Positions 9,698-19,113 are shown, counted from the stretch's first letter. The stretch is DNA of 39,829 nucleotides from an uncultured Methanobrevibacter sp. (GCA_902785855.1 CADAAJ010000005.1:1-39829), one strand, 5' to 3'. The notes: generated from the letters alone by a model not told the origin. A program made the numbers and translations.

Positions 9698-11551
9698 CTA
9701 TTTAAATTTTGATTTTAATTTCCGTATAGGTTTAGTAATTTTCCAGGAAAATGAATTTTGAAGATTTTTAACTGTTTTATTTTTATTATAAACTTCTTTC
9801 CGCTTTTTAGCAAGATCTTTAGATAATTTATCATTTTTCATAGATAACTCATTAATCATTTTTCTTTGTCTTACAACAATATCTTTTCTAAGGGATTCAC
9901 ACCTAGAAGAATCATTTTGATTTAAATATAAATGAATATATTCATTTGTCTTTTCTGGTAATTCCAAATTATATTTTGATAAAATATTGCGATCAGGTTT
10001 TGGAATAGCATTAGGATAACCATATACAAATTTAATAAAATTACTTTCCCATATTTCAAACAATCTAATAACACTTGTTTCAATATCAAAATATTTAAAA
10101 ACTTCTTCAACAGAAATATAATCTCCAATTAATTGATTAGTATTGATATGGTGAGTTAATACCCTAAAGAAAATAAATTCTAATGGTATTGGAAAATCAA
10201 AAAACCATTCATAATCTATGGCGATAAATTCATTATTGATGATAAAAATATTATTAAATATTAAATCTAAATTCGCTTTATCATGATGATGAAATTCCCA
10301 TTTAGATTTATAGTTAAAAACAGATATGAATTCATCAGTCATATAATCATTGGATTCAGTGGAATTATAAAATAGTGCATTATAATATTTTTTTAGAATT
10401 TTAAAGAATTTTTTCTTATTATCCTGTTCAATTGCTTCAACAAGTAAATCTTCCAATGTTTTTTCATTTAAAAGTTCATATGAAATAACATTATCATTTA
10501 AATCTGATTTTAAAAATTTAATTTTACCAATAGATGCCTTACTGTTTTCATACATTTTTTTAATATGTTCATTTGCATTTGGATTAAGAGGATATTTATA
10601 AACTACACCATTGGAATTAATAACTGTAGATGTTCTAAACTTCTCAGCCCTATTGGAATTTATTTTAACATAATTAATATTATCTGATTCGTATTTGTTA
10701 TTAGAATTACGTATTTCAATTAAAAAAGAATTTGCAAAATAATCTGCAAGATTATCATTTGTAAATGTTAGATTTAATTTATCCTCTCTGAAAAAATCTG
10801 CCCTCTCATCAAAATAATCAGCTTGTCTTAAATAAGGAATTTTATATAAAAATTTATCAGTATTAATTACTTTTGGAAATTCATGGTCAGGATATGGATA
10901 AAAGAACTTATAATTAGAAAATTCAGAATCTTCAATTATTTGAAGCAATTCTGGTTTCGAAAAGGTTTCAACATGACTTATATTATTATATCCATCAACA
11001 CCAATGAAAAATTCATTAGTATGTTCTTCTTTAAATCCTGCAAAATATTTTAACCCTAAACGATTGCTTAAAGCAATTAAAATAACACCATCTTCTTTTA
11101 AAAATCCTTTAAGATAGTTTAAATAGTCTTTATATGGTTCTTTAGATTCAAAAAATGATTTGGCATATTCAAATATATTACATAAAATAATATAATCAAA
11201 TTTTTTATTTAAATTTAATTTATCAAAATCACTGACAATAACATTAGCATTAGTAACTCTTTTTTTAATAATTTCAGCTTTAGATTCACTATTTTCAACT
11301 GCCACAACATTTTTAACCTTATTGGAAAAAAATTCGGTTAACTGCCCATAACCCGAACCAATTTCAAGTAAATCTGCATTTTTTTTAAAAGGATACCAAT
11401 TAAACAAATCGTGCCTTAAATTTGATAAAAAATAGTAATATTCAAAATAATTATTTGCTTTAATAACTTGTAAAAAATCCTCATCATCATTTACAATATC
11501 TTTTATTTTGGATTCCATTTCACTACATTCATATAATCTATTATAAACCAT
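9698..11551 (-). CDS. WbdD-like methyltransferase-kinase-coiled-coil protein
   Basis: 617 residues with three parts. (1) Residues 40-220: class I SAM methyltransferase, motif I LLEIGSGYGQ (61-70), acidic motif II VVAVENSE, FDYIILCNIFEY as motif IV. (2) Residues about 300-545: kinase-like fold of the aminoglycoside-phosphotransferase kind, with a possible beta-3 lysine in VVYKYP (Lys319), hinge-like ISYELLNEKTLEDLL, catalytic-loop-like HHDKANLDLIFNNIF (Asp424, Asn433) and metal-binding IDYEW (Asp446). (3) Residues 548-600: coiled coil, then the basic tail SFSWKITKPIRKLKSK. This order is that of bacterial WbdD, which caps O-antigen chains by phosphorylation and methylation and sets their length by its coiled coil. 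A chain-terminator role here is inferred. It leads the operon with the RgpF-like gene. GGTTTTAAT precedes the ATG. Confidence 0.78.
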   Translation of the reverse strand: MVYNRLYECSEMESKIKDIVNDDEDFLQVIKANNYFEYYYFLSNLRHDLFNWYPFKKNADLLEIGSGYGQLTEFFSNKVKNVVAVENSESKAEIIKKRVTNANVIVSDFDKLNLNKKFDYIILCNIFEYAKSFFESKEPYKDYLNYLKGFLKEDGVILIALSNRLGLKYFAGFKEEHTNEFFIGVDGYNNISHVETFSKPELLQIIEDSEFSNYKFFYPYPDHEFPKVINTDKFLYKIPYLRQADYFDERADFFREDKLNLTFTNDNLADYFANSFLIEIRNSNNKYESDNINYVKINSNRAEKFRTSTVINSNGVVYKYPLNPNANEHIKKMYENSKASIGKIKFLKSDLNDNVISYELLNEKTLEDLLVEAIEQDNKKKFFKILKKYYNALFYNSTESNDYMTDEFISVFNYKSKWEFHHHDKANLDLIFNNIFIINNEFIAIDYEWFFDFPIPLEFIFFRVLTHHINTNQLIGDYISVEEVFKYFDIETSVIRLFEIWESNFIKFVYGYPNAIPKPDRNILSKYNLELPEKTNEYIHLYLNQNDSSRCESLRKDIVVRQRKMINELSMKNDKLSKDLAKKRKEVYNKNKTVKNLQNSFSWKITKPIRKLKSKFK

Positions 11552-12143
11552 ATTAAAACCTAAAGTATATATATTGATATTATTAAATCAACAATTAATT
11601 AATTAAATTATGTATTATATATTATATAAATTTAATTTATAGTTAATTACAAATTTTATGTTTTGAACTATTAACTTAAACTTTTGTATCTAAAATCAAT
11701 TCAGCATAATTTTTTATGATAAAATCTTACAAAAATTCATTGGATTCCATATAAGATGTTTTATTTTTCTTTAATTGGATTTAAGTGTGGAGAGTATGGT
11801 GAAAGACATATAAAATGTAATATTAAGATGTGGTACTATATATTTGAAAAAAAAACACATTTTTGAAAACTATTATTATCAAAAATCAATTATAATTTTT
11901 GTTTATTTTGGATTTTACTTATTATATTTTATTTGTTTAGAAAATTTAGAGTAATTTCTTCTCTATTGCTCTCTTTTTATTATTATTTGGGATTGTCGAT
12001 TGTATTGTTTTTCTTTCATATATTATTTTATTCAAATGTTTGGAAACAAACTATAATGATAAAAATTTAAAAATTCAAAGAATTATAAAAATCCAAACTT
12101 TTTATATAATAAAAACTAATTAAAATATATTAAGGAGGATAAT
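11552..12143. other. 592-base intergenic region between divergent methyltransferase genes
   Basis: This is the only gap above 300 bases. It contains the two outward promoters (TATA-like ATATATAT near 11566-11575 and TTATATAATAT near 11618-11632 for the minus gene; 12101-12110 for the plus gene). Between about 11650 and 12090 I find no convincing gene, RNA or repeat. A 36-codon ORF at 11756-11866 has no binding site or recognisable content. Confidence 0.6.
12101..12110 (+). promoter_or_regulatory. TATA box of the coiled-coil methyltransferase gene
   Basis: TTTATATAAT, 34-43 bases before the ATG at 12144. An AGGAGG ribosome binding site follows at 12133-12138, so the leader would be only a few bases longer than the binding site. 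Confidence 0.6.
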
Positions 12144-13271
12144 ATGTATAGATTATGGGACAGTATTGTAAAACCATTAATATATGAATTAAAACCAACA
12201 CACATTGTAGAAGTTGGTTCTGAAAATGGTTTTAATACTAAATTATTACTAGATTATTGCATATCTAATAATGCAAAGGTATCTGCTATTGATCCTTTTC
12301 CATTATTTGATGTAGATGAATTTAAAAACATTTATGGTGATAAATTTGAGATGTATGAAAATTTATCACATGACGTATTAGCATCTATTGAAAATTATGA
12401 TTTAATACTTTTAGACGGAGATCATAACTGGTACACTGTTTATAATGAACTTAAAATTATTGAAAATAATTTTGACTCAGATTCCTTTCCTTTTGTTATT
12501 TTTCATGATATTTCATGGCCTTATGGAAGAAGAGATTTATATTATAATCCAGATAATATTCCTGAAGAATTTAGGCAACCTTATGAAAAAAAAGGCATGT
12601 TTCCTGGAGAAAATAAACTACTAGAAAAAGATGGTTTTAATAACATGCTTTACAATGCTATTGAAGAAAACACACCTCAAAATGGTGTTTTAACAGGTAT
12701 AGAAGACTTTATTGATGAAAGTGAATTAGATTTAACTTTCAAAGCAATTAATGCATTTCATGGATTAGGCCTTCTTTATTTGAAAAATGAAAAAATAGAT
12801 GATATCATTACGAACATATTAAATAATTGTGATCTTTTAGCTAGTTTAGAAGAATATTATTTAAAAAATATAATAACAACAAAAATGGATGTAAACGAAA
12901 TTGTTGAAACAAAAGATAAACTAATTAATGATATTTTTAATATTTCAGATGAAAAAGAGGAAGTTATAAATGATTTAAATTCACAAATTAATTTAAGAGA
13001 TCAAGAAATTGATAAACTAAATTCACTACTTAATCATGAAAAACATATACTTAATCAAAAAGAAAATAAGATTAATAAATTAAATTCCAAAATTGAAAAT
13101 GAAAAAAGAAAAAATTCTTTAAAAAATAAAAAAATTAAAAAAATGAATAGTGAAATTAATAATCTTAAAAAATACAATTCTAAATTAAAAATACAAAATG
13201 ATGAAATATTATCTTCTAAAAGTTGGAAAATTACTAAACCATTGCGAAAACTAAATAATTCTAAAAATTAA
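12144..13271 (+). CDS. Class I SAM methyltransferase (Methyltransf_24/TylF-like) with long coiled-coil tail
   Basis: 375 residues. Residues 1-235 are the methyltransferase: motif I HIVEVGSENGFNTKLL (20-35), acidic AIDPF, and LILLDGDHNWYTVYNEL (87-103), typical of the Methyltransf_24/TylF group, followed by VIFHDISWPYG, whose His-Asp may bind metal. Residues 245-355 are a long Lys/Glu/Asn coiled coil. The end, SSKSWKITKPLRKLNN, closely repeats the end of the divergently transcribed methyltransferase-kinase (9698-11551), although the catalytic domains differ. It probably methylates a sugar of the surface glycan; the coiled coil and basic tail suggest docking to that partner or the membrane. AGGAGG lies six bases before the ATG. 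Confidence 0.82.
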   Translation: MYRLWDSIVKPLIYELKPTHIVEVGSENGFNTKLLLDYCISNNAKVSAIDPFPLFDVDEFKNIYGDKFEMYENLSHDVLASIENYDLILLDGDHNWYTVYNELKIIENNFDSDSFPFVIFHDISWPYGRRDLYYNPDNIPEEFRQPYEKKGMFPGENKLLEKDGFNNMLYNAIEENTPQNGVLTGIEDFIDESELDLTFKAINAFHGLGLLYLKNEKIDDIITNILNNCDLLASLEEYYLKNIITTKMDVNEIVETKDKLINDIFNISDEKEEVINDLNSQINLRDQEIDKLNSLLNHEKHILNQKENKINKLNSKIENEKRKNSLKNKKIKKMNSEINNLKKYNSKLKIQNDEILSSKSWKITKPLRKLNNSKN

Positions 13272-13272
13272 G

Positions 13273-13313
13273 GGATTTGAATATTAACAACCGATTTGAT
13301 ATAATTCAAATCC
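13273..13313. terminator. Bidirectional hairpin between convergent genes, enclosing the ugd stop
   Basis: Perfect 10-bp arms (13273-13282 and 13304-13313, GGATTTGAAT/ATTCAAATCC). The ugd stop codon (13284-13286) is in the 21-base loop. T-rich runs follow on both strands (TTATTTTTTTA on plus, TTAATTTTT on minus). Confidence 0.55.
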
Positions 13314-14606
13314 TAATTTAGTTATTTTTTTATCATAAATATTTCTTCCATCAAAAATAACATTTTCTCTTAATTTATCTGAAAGTAATTTAAAATCAGG
13401 GTTTCTAAATTCTCTCCATTCGGTTATTAATATTAATGCATCACAATTGTCACAAGCTGCATATCTATTGTCAACAAATTCTATGGATTTTAAATATTTT
13501 TCATCTATTGATTTTTTAAATTCATTTATTGCTTCTGGATCATATGCTTTTATTTTTGCACCTTTGTCAATAAGTGATGTAATTACTATCTGTGATGTAG
13601 CTTCACGAACATCATCAGTACCAGGTTTGAATGATAGTCCCCAAATTCCAAAAGTTCGACCATTTAAATTACTAGTAAACCTATCAACTACCTTGTTTAC
13701 TAAGACCTTCTTTTGATTTAAATTAACCTTTTCAACATCAGATAATATCATTGGTTCATAGCCATTATTTTTTGAAGTATTTATTAATGCCTTGACATCT
13801 TTTGGAAAACAACTTCCACCATATCCGCAGCCAGCATATATAAAATCATAACCTATACGTTTGTCTGAACCAATACCCAAGCGAACCTGTTGAATATTAG
13901 CTCCAGTAACTTCACAGATATTAGCAATTTCATTCATAAAAGAAATTTTAGTTGCAAGCATAGCATTTGCAACATATTTTGTCATTTCAGATGATTTAAC
14001 ATCCATTAAAATGAATCTGTCATGGTTAAATACAAATGATGAGTATAACTCTTTTAATTTATCAAATACTTCATCTCTTTCAGCCCCAATAACAACACGA
14101 TCAGGATGCATGCAATCTTCAATAGCTCTACCTTCCTTTAAAAATTCAGGATTTGATGCAATATCAACTTTAACATCTGAATTATTTTCCTTTAAAATAT
14201 TATCAATATAATCTTTAACCTTAAAACAAGTTCCAATAGGTACAGTTGATTTAACAACAACAAGTGAATCATGAGTAATGTTTAATGCAATATCTCTTGA
14301 TGCTGAAAAGACATAGTCAAGATTTGCACTTCCATCCTCTGCCATAGGTGTTCCAACTGCAATAAAAATAATATCTGTATCATCCAATGCCTGTTTTATA
14401 TCGGTTGTAAATATTAAATCACCCATTTTACTGGAATTTTTAACTATTGTAGCTAAATGAGGCTCAAAAATAGGCATGATGCCTTTTTTAAGATTATCTA
14501 TTTTTTCAGCATCAATATCAACACAATATACTTTATTACCCATCTTTGAAAAACAGGCTCCGGTTACAAGACCAACGTAACCAGTTCCAATTACAGTTAT
14601 ATTCAT
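13284..14606 (-). CDS. ugd: UDP-glucose/GDP-mannose dehydrogenase family protein, probable UDP-glucose 6-dehydrogenase
   Basis: 440 residues, full length for the family. The N-terminal Rossmann domain starts ITVIGTGYVGLVTGACF; PIFEPHL (45-51) is the substrate-loop motif; KSTVPIGT and NPEFLKEGRAI are present. The catalytic cysteine is Cys266 in GYGGSCFPKD, with Lys220 and Asn224 in ANAMLATKISFMNE. The C-terminal domain holds WGLSFKPGTDDVREA. It oxidises a UDP-hexose to the uronic acid with two NAD+, most likely UDP-glucose to UDP-glucuronate, giving an acidic donor for the glycan. UDP-N-acetyl sugars remain possible because subfamilies cannot be told apart by eye. Second gene of an operon, 10 bases after a GT2 gene; GAGG precedes the ATG. 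Confidence 0.92.
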   Translation of the reverse strand: MNITVIGTGYVGLVTGACFSKMGNKVYCVDIDAEKIDNLKKGIMPIFEPHLATIVKNSSKMGDLIFTTDIKQALDDTDIIFIAVGTPMAEDGSANLDYVFSASRDIALNITHDSLVVVKSTVPIGTCFKVKDYIDNILKENNSDVKVDIASNPEFLKEGRAIEDCMHPDRVVIGAERDEVFDKLKELYSSFVFNHDRFILMDVKSSEMTKYVANAMLATKISFMNEIANICEVTGANIQQVRLGIGSDKRIGYDFIYAGCGYGGSCFPKDVKALINTSKNNGYEPMILSDVEKVNLNQKKVLVNKVVDRFTSNLNGRTFGIWGLSFKPGTDDVREATSQIVITSLIDKGAKIKAYDPEAINEFKKSIDEKYLKSIEFVDNRYAACDNCDALILITEWREFRNPDFKLLSDKLRENVIFDGRNIYDKKITKLGFELYQIGC

Positions 14607-14616
14607 AATATGCCTC

Positions 14617-15816
14617 TTATTTAAGCTTTCTTAATTTATATTTAACCCAACCAGCATTTGTTTTAAGATAATTCAAATCTTCAGTTAAATCTTTAATTTC
14701 TGATTTTAACTCTTCAATTTCTTCGTCTTTTTCATCTATAACAGAATTCAAATCTTTAATTTTCATTTTAAGCATTCTGTTTTTTTCACGTTTTTCTTTA
14801 TTCTTTAATTTTACTAAGCGCTGATTTTCACTTACAGATTCAAGACTGTCCATATGTCCGTCTTTAAATAAATCATATTTTACCTTATCTTTAACTTCAA
14901 TTGTTTTAAAAACATCTTCCGGAAGTGATAGGACAAATGGTCTTACTTGATCAAACATGATTTGTTTAAACTCATCATTTCCTCTGTCCATTTCATTCAT
15001 AAACTTTAAAACATCAATTTCAATAAGTTTAATATAAAATGCCTTGAGTAAGTTTTCATGATTTTTTTGAGATTTTATTACATCTATGGTATTTTTAACA
15101 ATGAAAATACGGTCATTTATATTTTTAACATTAAATGCAGTTTGTGTAATTGATTTAATCTCACCGCTTCTTCTTCTCCAGTGATATTTAACATCAGGAT
15201 ATAATCCTATAGAGTCAGTTGCACAGAAAACCTGCATTGAAAATAAAATATCCTGGTAAACCCTGTTTTCAGCTAATCTAAAATTATGTTTTTTGAAAAA
15301 TTCAGCTTTTATAAATTTATTCCATGAAGTAGTATCATATACAAGATCCGTATATTCAAAAATGTTTGTTTTAATAATTACTTTATCAGGCATTGATTTT
15401 GAATGTAAAATACTTGGTGATTCACGTCCTTCATCATTAAACCTTATAGCATTATAAACAACAACATCCTGATTATGTTTTTTTGAAAAATCATATAATT
15501 TTTCATATGCATCCAAATCAATCTTGTCATCAGAATCATAAAAAGTAATATATTCACCAGTAGCAAGTTCCAAACCCATATTTCTACAAATGGACGGACC
15601 TTGACTTTTACTATTCTTAAGTATTGTGAACCTATTGTCATTTTTAGCATATTGCTCTAAAATTTCAAGACAATTATCAGTTGAAGCATCATCAATACAT
15701 ATAATTTGAATATTTTCAAGTGTTTGATTAACTAATGCATCTAAACTTTCTTTTAAATAATCTTCAGTATTATATACTGGAAGTATAATACTAACTAATG
15801 GTTTTTCATCTAACAT
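14617..15816 (-). CDS. GT2 glycosyltransferase with C-terminal coiled coil
   Basis: 399 residues. GT-A domain in residues 5-230: VSIILPVYNTEDYLKE, CIDDASTDN, and the metal-binding TFYDSDDKID. A helical middle follows, then a coiled coil at about 335-388 (repeated Lys/Glu/Leu heptads) and a basic end GWVKYKLRKLK, similar in nature to the tails of the two methyltransferases nearby. It leads the operon with ugd. No GGTG site is seen before the ATG; a TATA-like TTTAATATATTT lies about 35-45 bases upstream, so the mRNA may be nearly leaderless. Donor unknown, though UDP-glucuronate from the next gene is an attractive guess. Confidence 0.87.
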   Translation of the reverse strand: MLDEKPLVSIILPVYNTEDYLKESLDALVNQTLENIQIICIDDASTDNCLEILEQYAKNDNRFTILKNSKSQGPSICRNMGLELATGEYITFYDSDDKIDLDAYEKLYDFSKKHNQDVVVYNAIRFNDEGRESPSILHSKSMPDKVIIKTNIFEYTDLVYDTTSWNKFIKAEFFKKHNFRLAENRVYQDILFSMQVFCATDSIGLYPDVKYHWRRRSGEIKSITQTAFNVKNINDRIFIVKNTIDVIKSQKNHENLLKAFYIKLIEIDVLKFMNEMDRGNDEFKQIMFDQVRPFVLSLPEDVFKTIEVKDKVKYDLFKDGHMDSLESVSENQRLVKLKNKEKREKNRMLKMKIKDLNSVIDEKDEEIEELKSEIKDLTEDLNYLKTNAGWVKYKLRKLK

Positions 15817-15940
15817 GTTATCAATAATTAAATATTAATAATCCTAAATATATTAAAGTTTTCATTTAACTGATGAAAAAAATTGTTTTAGAGAAAAAAA
15901 ATATTTTTTAAAATTAATGATTTAAAAAAAGAAAAATTAA

Positions 15941-15961
15941 AAGATTTATTTGATAAATCTT
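15941..15961 (-). terminator. Hairpin terminator overlapping the adhesin stop codon
   Basis: Perfect 9-bp arms with a 3-base loop (15941-15949 and 15953-15961, AAGATTTAT/ATAAATCTT). The last codons and stop (15946-15948) form part of the stem. The minus strand continues TTAATTTTTCTTTTTTT. Confidence 0.65.
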
Positions 15962-18900
15962 CTAATCGGCAAGATAAATAAAGCCAATAATAATATAATC
16001 AATGGATTACCAGTTGCTTTATCTATATGCTCTTTAATTTGAGTTTTTTTATTAGTTTTCTTTTCAACTGGAGGTTTATGAATTGGTGGAGCCGGTTTAT
16101 CCGGATTTGTTGTATTTTCATTAGGATTTGTTTTGTTTACAACTTCAGTAGTATTTGTAGAATTGCCTAAAGTTTTATTGTCATATCCTACCGTAGCAGT
16201 ATTTGAAAACTCACCAATAGCCGTAGCAATAAATATAACATAAAAACTTGCAGATTCACCAACTTTAAGTGTATCATTTAAACTAAATTTATGTTTATTT
16301 TCATCTAAGCTATACATCCAGTTTCCATTATTAGATACATATCTTTGATAAACAAGTTCTGCATCATATTTACTTTCTCTAACAAATACATTGTCCAAAT
16401 CCAACTCACCAGTATTTTCAACAATAATTTCAAATACCACTTCCTCACCAACTTTAACAGTTTTATTTAAAGTGATTTTAGAAATTTTAATATCTGGTTT
16501 TAAGACTTTTGTTGTATTATTACCTGTTTTATTATCTGTTTCATTAGATCCAGCTATAACAATATTAGTAAGGTTTCCGGAAATTACTGCTTTAAATGTA
16601 ATGTTGAAACTTGCATTTTCACCTATCTTTAATGTAGGTAAATAATTAAATTTATTTCCTGTTTTCATCCAGTTAACACCTTCAAATGAATCATATTCTA
16701 AACCAAAATAACTAGATTCAACAACGAATACATCGTTTAAATCAACATCTCCGGTATTAGTCACGATAATTTTAAAAGTGGTTAATGAACCCGGTTTAAC
16801 AATCGGTGAAATTGTGATTTTTTCAACTGTTAAATTAGGATTATAAATTTTAGTTTCATTATTTGTAGCATTAGAAATTTCGAGATTTTTAAACCCTGAA
16901 GTTATATTGTTTATAGCAGTTCCATTTGATAATGCCTTAAATATTAAAATAATAGTTGCATTTTCACCTGGCTGTAATGATGATGTTAAAATCCATCTGG
17001 ATGTGATATTTCTATATTCTGATTTTGTAAGATTATTCCAATCAAATATAAGTACTTCAAGTGTTTTATTGGAATATACCCAATTTCCTGTTCCGTTAAC
17101 AGCTCTTAAAAACATCATATTTGAAGTATAATCAACATCTTCAATATAGACTTCATTTAATGTTTCATTACCAGTATTTTTAACTGTTATCTCATATTTA
17201 AATTCATCACCAACAAAAACTGTTTTATTTAATGCTTTTTTATCAACACTCTGATTGGTATTATTCCTATATTCAAATCTAAACAGGAACATATTCTGTT
17301 CAACAGCTGTTGTAATAGCTGATGCAAAATTATAAACCATAAGAGTACCATTTTTTAAAGTTTTAACAGCATTTAATGTATTTACTCTAAAACCTGAATT
17401 ATACAATTCAACAGTATGTTTAATTTGTTCATTTGATGAATGTTCGAAATCTTCATGAGTAAATTGCCAGACAAGTTCCTGAAGGCCTAATTTGTTAATA
17501 TCATCTACATGATCAACGAAAACATAGAATAATATCTTTAAATATTCACTAACATCTTTATGATTAAAAGTATTTCTAATCAAAGTCATGTTATTTGTTT
17601 GAATTGCCATTCTAGGAGGCTGATTATGTTTTTCAGCACAAAAACCCATATATCCATTAGTTAAATTTATGAAATAACTTTCATTACTGGAAGATGTGGC
17701 ATATGCCAAGTTATTCTGATGAGCATTGACTATTTCATCGTCTTTAATATCAGATTTCTTATCAAATTCATCTATTGCAAAAACAGATTTACCATGCTGA
17801 GCATTATTATTGATAAAAGTGGAATCTTTAACAGTAGAGTTAACGGTATATACTCCACCCCCAAATATTGCAGAATTGTCTTTAAAAGTACAATTATCAA
17901 TTGTGGTTTTCCATATACTTAATGCTCCACCATAATTACTAGCACTGTTATTTTCAAATAAACAATTATTAATTAAAGAGTTTTCATAAGTTGAAGCAGT
18001 TATAGCTCCTCCACCATAATATGCATGGTTATTTTTAAAAGTGGAATTGGAAATAGTATTGTTTTGACCCTGAAGATATACTCCAGCACCATCATATGCA
18101 GTGTTATTTTCCAAATGAGAGTTGTTTAATGTATTATTAATACCATTTAAATAACATGCTCCCGCATAAATTGCAGTGTTATTTATAAATGTACAGTTAT
18201 TTACAACAACATCTTCTGCATGAATGGAATAAAATCCTCCACCTGAACCAGTAGCTGCACTATTTGCAATAAAAACTGTGTTTTCAACTACAGTTCCATC
18301 ACCTGTATTGTAAAATGCAGCAGCAAAACCTCCTGCATCTGCATTTTGGATTTCATCTGACCAACCACCAATAGCAGAATTATTAATAAATCTTGAATTT
18401 TTAATTTTGTTATTATTTGCTTGATAACCTGCACCAATAGCTAATGCACCACCTGCAATAGCAGTATTGTTGATAAAAGATAAGTTATTAAAAACATTAT
18501 TTGAACCAAGAATCGCTGCAGCACCCACAGTAGATGCATTATTGTTAATAAATGATACATTTTCCATATAACCATTGCTTCCAAACCAGTGCAATGCAGG
18601 TGCCTGATATCCATTATTGTTAACAAAATTACAATTGATTATTGTACAGTTGTTTCCAGCACATAATACTGCTACATATGCAGCATTTTTAAAGGTAATA
18701 TTGTTTAAAACAACATTATTATTATAAATATAGATAAATACATTATCTCCATTAAAATCTAATTCATGATTATTACCATTAAGATAAAATGAACTTTTTC
18801 CGTTAATAAAAACAACATTATCACTTGTAAATGCTTTATAATTATCACTTAGATTAAGATAAGTTCCAGCAGCACTAATTCTGTTAGAAAGTTCATTAAA

Positions 18901-19113
18901 TGAATAAGTTGCAGACAATTTATCATCATTATCCTGCTTTTCCATTTTTTGTGAATGGTCATTATCTTTAAGCAATTTATAATTTTCAATATCTGGATTT
19001 TCGCCAGTGCTTTGAATTTGTGAATTTAAATCATTTTTTTCAGCACTAACAACACTCGTTGATAAAATTAAAAATAAAAAAAGTATTAATACTGTTATCA
19101 GTTTATATTTCAA
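15946..19113 (-). CDS. Adhesin-like surface protein: beta-helix, thioester domain, three DUF11 repeats, C-terminal anchor
   Basis: 1055 residues. Signal peptide 1-24 (ends TSVVSA). Residues about 95-445 are a right-handed parallel beta-helix of many short FxNN(S/T)A repeats. Residues about 465-615 look like a thioester domain: GFCAEK (Cys492) and LQELVWQFT (Gln545) match the Cys and the QxxxW Gln motifs of Gram-positive thioester adhesins, which bind host or surface amines covalently. Residues about 625-750, 760-870 and 873-990 are three DUF11 repeats (VTNTGDVDLNDVFV type). A Thr/Pro/Lys-rich wall-spanning region (990-1033) and a hydrophobic anchor followed by basic residues (1036-1055) end the protein. 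The start is TTG at 19111-19113, six bases after GGTGA, and keeps the whole signal peptide. Exported and cell-wall or membrane attached. Confidence 0.88.
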   Translation of the reverse strand: MKYKLITVLILFLFLILSTSVVSAEKNDLNSQIQSTGENPDIENYKLLKDNDHSQKMEKQDNDDKLSATYSFNELSNRISAAGTYLNLSDNYKAFTSDNVVFINGKSSFYLNGNNHELDFNGDNVFIYIYNNNVVLNNITFKNAAYVAVLCAGNNCTIINCNFVNNNGYQAPALHWFGSNGYMENVSFINNNASTVGAAAILGSNNVFNNLSFINNTAIAGGALAIGAGYQANNNKIKNSRFINNSAIGGWSDEIQNADAGGFAAAFYNTGDGTVVENTVFIANSAATGSGGGFYSIHAEDVVVNNCTFINNTAIYAGACYLNGINNTLNNSHLENNTAYDGAGVYLQGQNNTISNSTFKNNHAYYGGGAITASTYENSLINNCLFENNSASNYGGALSIWKTTIDNCTFKDNSAIFGGGVYTVNSTVKDSTFINNNAQHGKSVFAIDEFDKKSDIKDDEIVNAHQNNLAYATSSSNESYFINLTNGYMGFCAEKHNQPPRMAIQTNNMTLIRNTFNHKDVSEYLKILFYVFVDHVDDINKLGLQELVWQFTHEDFEHSSNEQIKHTVELYNSGFRVNTLNAVKTLKNGTLMVYNFASAITTAVEQNMFLFRFEYRNNTNQSVDKKALNKTVFVGDEFKYEITVKNTGNETLNEVYIEDVDYTSNMMFLRAVNGTGNWVYSNKTLEVLIFDWNNLTKSEYRNITSRWILTSSLQPGENATIILIFKALSNGTAINNITSGFKNLEISNATNNETKIYNPNLTVEKITISPIVKPGSLTTFKIIVTNTGDVDLNDVFVVESSYFGLEYDSFEGVNWMKTGNKFNYLPTLKIGENASFNITFKAVISGNLTNIVIAGSNETDNKTGNNTTKVLKPDIKISKITLNKTVKVGEEVVFEIIVENTGELDLDNVFVRESKYDAELVYQRYVSNNGNWMYSLDENKHKFSLNDTLKVGESASFYVIFIATAIGEFSNTATVGYDNKTLGNSTNTTEVVNKTNPNENTTNPDKPAPPIHKPPVEKKTNKKTQIKEHIDKATGNPLIILLLALFILPIRRFIK

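Noticed and set aside
11756-11866. 36-codon ORF on the plus strand (MFYFSLIGFKCGEYGERHIKCNIK...) with two Cys
   Set aside because: No ribosome binding site, no recognised domain, and the length is expected by chance in this AT-rich gap; perhaps decayed coding DNA, but that cannot be supported.
13447-14211. Open frames on the plus strand opposite ugd
   Set aside because: They are antisense shadows of a well-conserved dehydrogenase and lack binding sites or known motifs.
17638-19000. Beta-helix coding repeats in the adhesin considered as a tandem DNA repeat
   Set aside because: Units vary in length and sequence at DNA level; only the protein pattern (FxNN(S/T)A) repeats.
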